This document shows positions 6,832 to 10,254 of a stretch of 10,254 nt of DNA, piece after piece. Position numbers and translations under genes: made by a program. The notes beneath the pieces are model-generated. The model did not search any database, was not told where the DNA came from, and saw only the letters and a list, made by a program, of their open reading frames with translations. Position 1 is the first letter of the stretch, and each line of letters opens with the position of its first letter. Origin of the DNA: Deltaproteobacteria bacterium (lineage in GTDB: Bacteria > Desulfobacterota > DSM-4660 > Desulfatiglandales > B25-G16); assembly GCA_020348625.1 (NCBI GenBank), contig CP070752.1, positions 2,736,412 to 2,746,665 of the forward strand, read 5' to 3'.

Positions 6832-7929
6832 ATGGTTTTGATTCAACGACTGAGGAACCTTCCAGCAGCATTCCGGGCAAGCGCACAGCGTGATGTGAAG
6901 CCCTTGCGATTCGTGGTCTATTCCATTGGGTTTTTCCTTTTTATCAATGTAGGAAACGGATTCTGCAAAGATTCTCGGGACGATTGGGATAGAATATCGG
7001 GCCCAATTCCCATTGTAAACCAGACTCCGAGTCAACTCCTGTTTCTCCAGCCAGTACCTGACAGGGCCGAACCCCATCCTGAAAACAGATATTCGCTCAG
7101 CCTTACCACTGCCATAACGAATACACTTCAGTGGGGAAAATCGGATAACTATTACGCCTGCGTGGATATGGAAATGATAAGGACCTCTCTGGAAGTAAAG
7201 TACGGGATTTTCTCAGGGGCTGATATCGGGATGTCCATACCCTTTGTTCACTGTTATGCAGGCGTTATGGACCATAGTATCCTGGAGTTTGAAGAATGGT
7301 TCAATGCGACGAGAGATTTAAGGGAGAAGCAAGAACAATACGGAACAGCCAATACCTATACGTATTTTGTCAAGAAGAATGGCAAGACCTTTATTGAATG
7401 CAAAGAACCATCTTCGGGGTTAGGGGACCTTGCGTTAACAGTAAAAGGCAAGATATGGGATGAGGGAGACAGGGCGCCATGTCTGAGCGCCCGGTTCTCA
7501 GTTAAGATTCCGACGGGAGATGAGGACAAAGCATTTGGAAGCGGAGAAGTGGATTATGGGATCGGCCTGTTGCTTCAAAAGACTGTTAACAGGGCTACTG
7601 CCTATTTGAACGCCGACGTTATTTTCCCGGGCCAAGCCTTCGAACAAGTAGACGTTTCACTAAGGACGTTCTGCGAGATTATGCTGGGTGCGGAGTATAA
7701 GCTGAGTGAACGTTTCTCAGGCTTAATGCAGTTGTACTATATAACGAGGCCATTTGAGGATACGGGCCTTGAAATGCTGGATAAAAGGATCTTTAATTTA
7801 TTACTGGGTGTCAGCTATTTGACAAAAACCGGATTATATTTGCAAGGAGGGTTAGTAGAGGATTTCTACGACTCTTCGAATGCCGGCGCTGATATTACCT
7901 TTTTTCTAAACGTGGGCAAGAATTTCTAA
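6832..7929 (+). CDS. DUF3187 family protein, predicted outer-membrane beta-barrel
   Basis: The family function is not established. From the ATG at 6832 the product is 365 residues. A hydrophobic export signal lies at about residues 27-45 (FVVYSIGFFLFINVGNGFC). The mature start contains GPIPIVNQTPSQLLFLQP then VPDRAEP (about 57-81), which I recognise as the conserved N-terminal pattern of DUF3187 proteins. The remainder alternates hydrophobic and polar residues as barrel strands do. It includes the KIPTGDEDKAFGSGEVDYG loop (about 225-243), common in porin-like proteins, and ends in VGKNF with a terminal Phe. The start is uncertain: a TTG at 6814 is in frame, and a GTG at 6895 (protein beginning MKPLRFVVYS) gives a tighter signal peptide. 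None has a convincing SD sequence. Its position right after the export genes suggests, but does not prove, a role in surface polysaccharide passage. I am sure it is a gene, fairly sure of the family and unsure of its role. Confidence 0.78.
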   Translation: MVLIQRLRNLPAAFRASAQRDVKPLRFVVYSIGFFLFINVGNGFCKDSRDDWDRISGPIPIVNQTPSQLLFLQPVPDRAEPHPENRYSLSLTTAITNTLQWGKSDNYYACVDMEMIRTSLEVKYGIFSGADIGMSIPFVHCYAGVMDHSILEFEEWFNATRDLREKQEQYGTANTYTYFVKKNGKTFIECKEPSSGLGDLALTVKGKIWDEGDRAPCLSARFSVKIPTGDEDKAFGSGEVDYGIGLLLQKTVNRATAYLNADVIFPGQAFEQVDVSLRTFCEIMLGAEYKLSERFSGLMQLYYITRPFEDTGLEMLDKRIFNLLLGVSYLTKTGLYLQGGLVEDFYDSSNAGADITFFLNVGKNF

Positions 7930-8051
7930 GCCCCGGATCTGTTTAGCTGCTTGGACGCGGTAGCGCCATGAACGCGATCATTCGGTTCGGAAAAACGTAG
8001 TGGCCTGCAGAAAGATATGGAGCCTTTATTGGAAGCACATAAATAGTGACA

Positions 8052-8081
8052 GAAAACCCCTTCTTGAATAAGCGGGTTTTC
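8052..8081. terminator. Stem-loop, probable bidirectional terminator after the DUF3187 gene
   Basis: GAAAACCC (8052-8059) pairs perfectly with GGGTTTTC (8074-8081) across a 14-base loop. Pairing can extend inward through CTT/AAG with one bulged base. The A-run before and T-run after the GC core are what a weak two-way intrinsic terminator looks like. It lies about 120 bases beyond the stop of the DUF3187 gene, with no gene in between. Confidence 0.5.
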
Positions 8082-8110
8082 AATGAGCTACGCGTCGGCT
8101 AAGCTCATTT
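8082..8110 (+). terminator. Second stem-loop followed by a short T-tract
   Basis: AATGAGCT (8082-8089) and AGCTCATT (8102-8109) form a perfect 8-base stem with a 12-base loop and a short T-tract at the base. It abuts the preceding stem-loop with no gap, suggesting a tandem terminator. The T-tract is short, so it could also be a simple RNA 3'-end structure. Confidence 0.35.
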
Positions 8111-8693
8111 TGACTTGAAATATACTGGAAAAATATCGAGTTAAAAGAGGATAAGGTTGTATGGATCGATATTATAAGCTGCTACTGGAATCCAGAGTCC
8201 AATGTTTTCAAAAAGCCCATGGGGGAAAAATAGAACAAAAATGATGGCGTCTTTGAACAGGGAGGGCTATATGTTGCTGAGCCCTCACATAGTGTGTCCT
8301 GCATAGCATCCGAGTTCTTTAACATACTTGCCAGAAGTTATGTTCGAGGATGAGACGACCGGTTTGAAGATTTCATCACGAAGGCTGAAATTTTTTTAGC
8401 CTCCCAATTACTCCCTGTAATAGTATTTTTCTGAATCCTTGCCATATTAGTTCTTCGCCGGCAAGTTGAGTCTATTACGGATTTGGTTTGCTAATCAAAG
8501 CTTTTTTCGTCTTCAAATTCTGCTCAATCATAGCAGCAAACTACATTTTGGATAAACGCTACACATATATTATGTGGTGAGTAGGGCAGGAAAAAGGCAG
8601 GGCAATTTCTGACCCTGGCTACGTGCTGCTCAATCTCTGAAAGGCCACACGTGGGAAACTCAACAGAGGACGTCCCCTCTCCACAAACCTTCT
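8111..8693. other. Gene-poor, AT-rich stretch
   Basis: No gene could be supported here on either strand, and the composition is visibly more AT-rich than the genes to the left. It holds the mini-ORF pair described separately and a hairpin GAGGGCT/AGCCCTC (8262-8268 with 8280-8286). It also holds a 9-pair hairpin AGGCTGAAA/TTTTAGCCT (8382-8390 with 8394-8402, one G-U pair) that lacks a following T-tract. A further small dyad is AGAGG/CCTCT (8665-8669 with 8676-8680). No tRNA-like or repeat-array structure was seen. The stretch may be a decayed coding region or spacer. Confidence 0.5.
8161..8306 (+). other. Pair of overlapping mini-ORFs (27 and 21 residues), doubtful
   Basis: An ATG at 8161 is preceded by AAGAGG and AAGG and reads 27 residues (MDRYYKLLLESRVQCFQKAH and seven more) to TGA at 8242-8244. 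A second ATG at 8241 overlaps that stop as ATGA and reads 21 residues to TAG at 8304-8306. The third frame is also open from 8234 to about 8353. SD, ATG and a four-base overlap are typical of coupled genes, but the lengths, lack of recognisable family and AT-rich surroundings make a decayed gene broken by frameshifts at least as likely. Confidence 0.2.
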
Positions 8694-8722
8694 AAAACAA
8701 AGCTACCGAGAGGCTTTTTTTG
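8694..8722. terminator. Weak stem-loop overlapping the lipoprotein stop codon
   Basis: AAAACAAAGC (8694-8703) pairs with GCTTTTTTT (8713-8721), with one C/T mismatch, around the loop TACCGAGAG. On the minus strand it covers the end of the lipoprotein gene and leads into a T-rich run. The stem has only two GC pairs, so termination would be inefficient. Confidence 0.3.
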
Positions 8723-9290
8723 CTCGAAATGCAAATCGGTACACATAGAGATCTTCCCCGATTTTGAGCGGCAGATAGAGGCCAAATTCAGGCTCTGGCA
8801 CTTCAAGCGGTGATGGGAGCATATAGACATAGCACCCTGTTGGATAGATTCTGATCGCGTAACACGGAATGATGATATCACGCAATATGTCTTTCGGTCC
8901 TATCACAGTAGGTTGCTTGGGACCATAGCACAGCCTGGGCTCAACTCCTCTGTGCATAACGGGATTTCCCGATGCTCCGGTGCAATCCGTAACCGTTATC
9001 ATAGTCCAATCAATGGTCATGATTTTATCGGTCTTATTCTCCAACTCAAAGGAGATTCCATCGTAGTTCTCCCATCGACCGAAAATACTGAGCCCGCCGA
9101 ATTCAGGTCCGTGGTACCAGGTCTTGCTCATGGCAAAGCGAATGCGTATGGATTCATCCGAGTAGACCATCTGAGGGGCAGGGGTTGGCTTTATCATGGT
9201 GACGTCGTAACCAACAGGAGCTGGAGGGGTAGCACACCTTGTGAGAGCAAGGGTGGAAAATAATACTAGAGTTGAAAGCATTTTTTTCAT
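8703..9290 (-). CDS. Small cysteine-rich putative lipoprotein of unknown function
   Basis: The gene encodes a 195-residue product with a strong SD (AGGAGG five bases before ATG). The N-terminus MKKMLSTLVLFSTLALTRC is a type II signal peptide in layout: two lysines, a hydrophobic core, then Cys19 followed by ATPPAP, a typical lipoprotein linker. Residue -1 to the cysteine is Arg (codon AGG) where Gly, Ala or Ser is normal. One base change from GGG would give the standard LTGC. The mature part looks like a compact beta-rich domain (YSDESIRIRFAMS, GISFELENKTDKIMTIDW, LYVYRFAFRAKK). It has four further cysteines (103, 121, 143, 153) that could form two disulfides in the periplasm. The pattern of a strand ending in an ENKTDKxxTI turn recalls small Ig-like periplasmic domains, but I do not recognise a named family. 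It is encoded alone, opposite to the export genes. Confidence 0.75.
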   Translation of the reverse strand: MKKMLSTLVLFSTLALTRCATPPAPVGYDVTMIKPTPAPQMVYSDESIRIRFAMSKTWYHGPEFGGLSIFGRWENYDGISFELENKTDKIMTIDWTMITVTDCTGASGNPVMHRGVEPRLCYGPKQPTVIGPKDILRDIIIPCYAIRIYPTGCYVYMLPSPLEVPEPEFGLYLPLKIGEDLYVYRFAFRAKKASR

Positions 9291-9295
9291 TGCAA

Positions 9296-9320
9296 CCTCC
9301 TCTCCTCGGATTCCCGAGGA
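9296..9320 (-). promoter_or_regulatory. Strong RBS with adjacent hairpin in the lipoprotein leader
   Basis: On the minus strand the leader reads a perfect 7-pair hairpin TCCTCGG/CCGAGGA (9314-9320 with 9303-9309, loop GAAT). A single GA follows before the AGGAGG Shine-Dalgarno (9301-9296), five bases from the ATG. The first arm (TCCTC) is also complementary to the SD region, so the leader has two possible pairings, one leaving the RBS free and one covering it. Regulation is inferred only. Confidence 0.4.
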
Positions 9321-10042
9321 TTAAAAGGCAAGCCCCAGATAAACACAGGAGCATCAATCTCTATGTGCGCTGAATTAACTCTCCAATGAATACACTGTGC
9401 CACTGACCAAATTTCACTCAATCAGCTCTACGCTCGATTCCCGCCCTCCGTTCTTTCCACTTCCTTCGCTCGACACCACCGTTCAACCAGTACTGAATAC
9501 TAAACGCGATACGTCGATCTGCCCCGGAGGCCGATCAATATCAGAGCGCCACATTGTTGCCATGTTTTGATCCCCTCGGTTAGAGTTCTGCGAGATAACC
9601 CTGTCTGAAGAAAGCGATTCAGGCCTAACAAAAGAAGACGAAAAGTCGCCTTAGGAGTGAACGGGGATAATGTTGACAGGTCTGTCCATTGAGCATTCGG
9701 CCCACGTTTACTTGGGAGAAGAAACACACATGTTTTGTTGAAATTGATTTTGCAAAAACCGTGCACAAATGAATTGCGTTCACTTGCCGTTAGATTTCAA
9801 CTAGTTAGCAAAAGCTCATCCCTGTATAGGCAGAGAATTACCTCCGTAATGAGAAGTTGCTTTCTCCTTGTTGGTAAAGTATTCCATACTTTGAGAGGCA
9901 CAGGGTGCAGAGAGCAAGATCTCAAAAAGAAGAGGGGGAATACTTGGATGGAAGGAATGTTAAGGGAGGAAGCTACAGCGAAGGTTTGTCCTTGACAAAG
10001 TGAGGGTTCTGCCGTGTCCTGGCTATTGGGAGGAGCAGTGTT
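9321..10042. other. Gene-poor stretch with coding-like fragments
   Basis: No full gene can be supported here. On the minus strand, 9483-9680 stays open in more than one frame over tens of codons and includes the mini-ORF at 9483-9563. The plus strand from 9735 to 9995 is also open but reads like noise. Small dyads include ATTAC/GTAAT (9837-9841 with 9846-9850) and TTTGTC/GACAAA (9985-9990 with 9994-9999). The latter lies about 45 bases beyond the end of the right-edge gene but has no T-tract. It may be the eroded remains of a former gene or mobile element. Confidence 0.4.
9483..9563 (-). pseudogene. Coding-like mini-ORF, possible gene remnant
   Basis: On the minus strand an ATG (9563-9561) preceded by GAGGGGA at about seven bases reads 26 residues (MATMWRSDIDRPPGQIDVSR and six more) to TGA at 9485-9483. 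The same frame is open upstream for about 27 codons and, past the TGA, for another 22 codons. The residue mix looks protein-like, unlike most noncoding frames here. I cannot name a family. A remnant interrupted by stops is the best reading, and a genuine small protein is less likely. Confidence 0.2.
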
Positions 10043-10254
10043 CTACACCTCACCTGCGGCATAGGTCCGGATGAAATGCCTCACCTGAGATACCTGCTTG
10101 TTGGTGAGTCGGTCGAATTGCACGTCACATCTTCTCACTTCCCCGGCTAGTAGTAATTCGGCGACGGCTATTACGGGCAGCCTGGGCACCTGGAATCCAT
10201 CGTCGACACAGAGAAGATCCAGGGCAAGTGATCCCTTTGGTAGCGCCTTGTCAG
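10043..10254 (-). CDS. C-terminal part of a minus-strand gene, PilZ-domain-like (5'-truncated)
   Basis: Read on the minus strand, codons run without a stop from the window edge (first whole codon at 10252-10250) to TAG at 10045-10043, giving 69 residues. The segment AELLLAGEVRRCDVQFDRLT (residues 31-50) followed by NKQVSQVRHFIRTY resembles the end of PilZ domains. In these a strand carrying a V-x-F core is followed by L-T/S-x-x-Q and a helix ending in FI. PilZ proteins bind cyclic di-GMP, but the RxxxR and D/NxSxxG binding motifs would lie upstream of the window, so binding cannot be judged. Coding identity is well supported by composition and the contrast with the adjacent desert. The family is a recognition from pattern only. 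A PilZ effector would fit beside exopolysaccharide genes, though it is over 3 kb away and divergent in orientation. Confidence 0.6.
   Translation of the reverse strand, partial: DKALPKGSLALDLLCVDDGFQVPRLPVIAVAELLLAGEVRRCDVQFDRLTNKQVSQVRHFIRTYAAGEV

Noticed and set aside
9673..9701. A perfect TTGACA
   Set aside because: The position 17 bases downstream reads TTCGGC, not a -10 element, and no gene follows on the plus strand.
8406..9850. Similar small dyads AATTACTCCCTGTAAT (8406) and AATTACCTCCGTAAT (9836) as a repeat pair flanking the lipoprotein gene
   Set aside because: Five-base arms and imperfect centres are short enough to arise by chance, and flanking sequence shows no similarity, so this is not evidence for element ends.
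9735..9995. An 86-codon plus-strand frame in the right-hand desert
   Set aside because: It has no SD sequence and no recognisable motif, and its residue mix looks random. It overlaps the antisense open frame at 9500-9766, which is equally unsupported at full length.

Overview
The window looks like a chromosomal segment from a Gram-negative, moderate-GC bacterium. The best guess is Desulfobacterota (the former Deltaproteobacteria). This rests on the gene set: a Wzi barrel, a long FN3/SLBB export protein and a kinase-less Wzz in a row, a DUF3187 protein, a geranylgeranyl-reductase-type flavoprotein and a PilZ-like fragment. It also rests on the outer-membrane protein signatures. No rRNA, tRNA, CRISPR array, intact insertion sequence or phage gene was seen. 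The taxon is inferred from gene content only.

Left part (1-6668, + strand). The 3' end of an FAD-dependent geranylgeranyl-reductase-type oxidoreductase (1-510) is followed, after a noncoding gap, by an export module for a surface polysaccharide. The module holds a Wzi-type outer-membrane beta-barrel (790-2340), a 950-residue Wza-like export protein with an FN3 domain and about six SLBB repeats (2565-5429), and a Wzz-type inner-membrane co-polymerase without a kinase domain (5454-6668). The expected route runs from the inner membrane and periplasm (Wzz-type), through the periplasm and outer membrane (Wza-like), to surface attachment or passage (Wzi). No glycosyltransferase, flippase or polymerase lies in the window, so these must be elsewhere.

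Middle (6669-8110). A DUF3187-family predicted outer-membrane barrel (6832-7929) appears to have its own promoter, with a dyad lying across the -35 box. Two consecutive stem-loops follow it and probably end transcription.

Right part (8110-10254). This is a gene-poor, more AT-rich accessory-like stretch. It contains one solid gene on the minus strand, a small cysteine-rich putative lipoprotein (8703-9290) with an excellent ribosome binding site and a hairpin directly upstream. It also contains scattered mini-ORFs that look like decayed coding sequence. At the right edge is the C-terminal end of a minus-strand gene (10043-10254) that resembles a PilZ domain.

I see no convincing new defence or mobile system. 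The most notable items are the architecture and translation start of the long export protein, the possible pairing of export protein and barrels, the regulatory dyad before the DUF3187 gene, the RBS-adjacent hairpin and unusual lipobox of the lipoprotein, and the easily missed partial gene at the right end.
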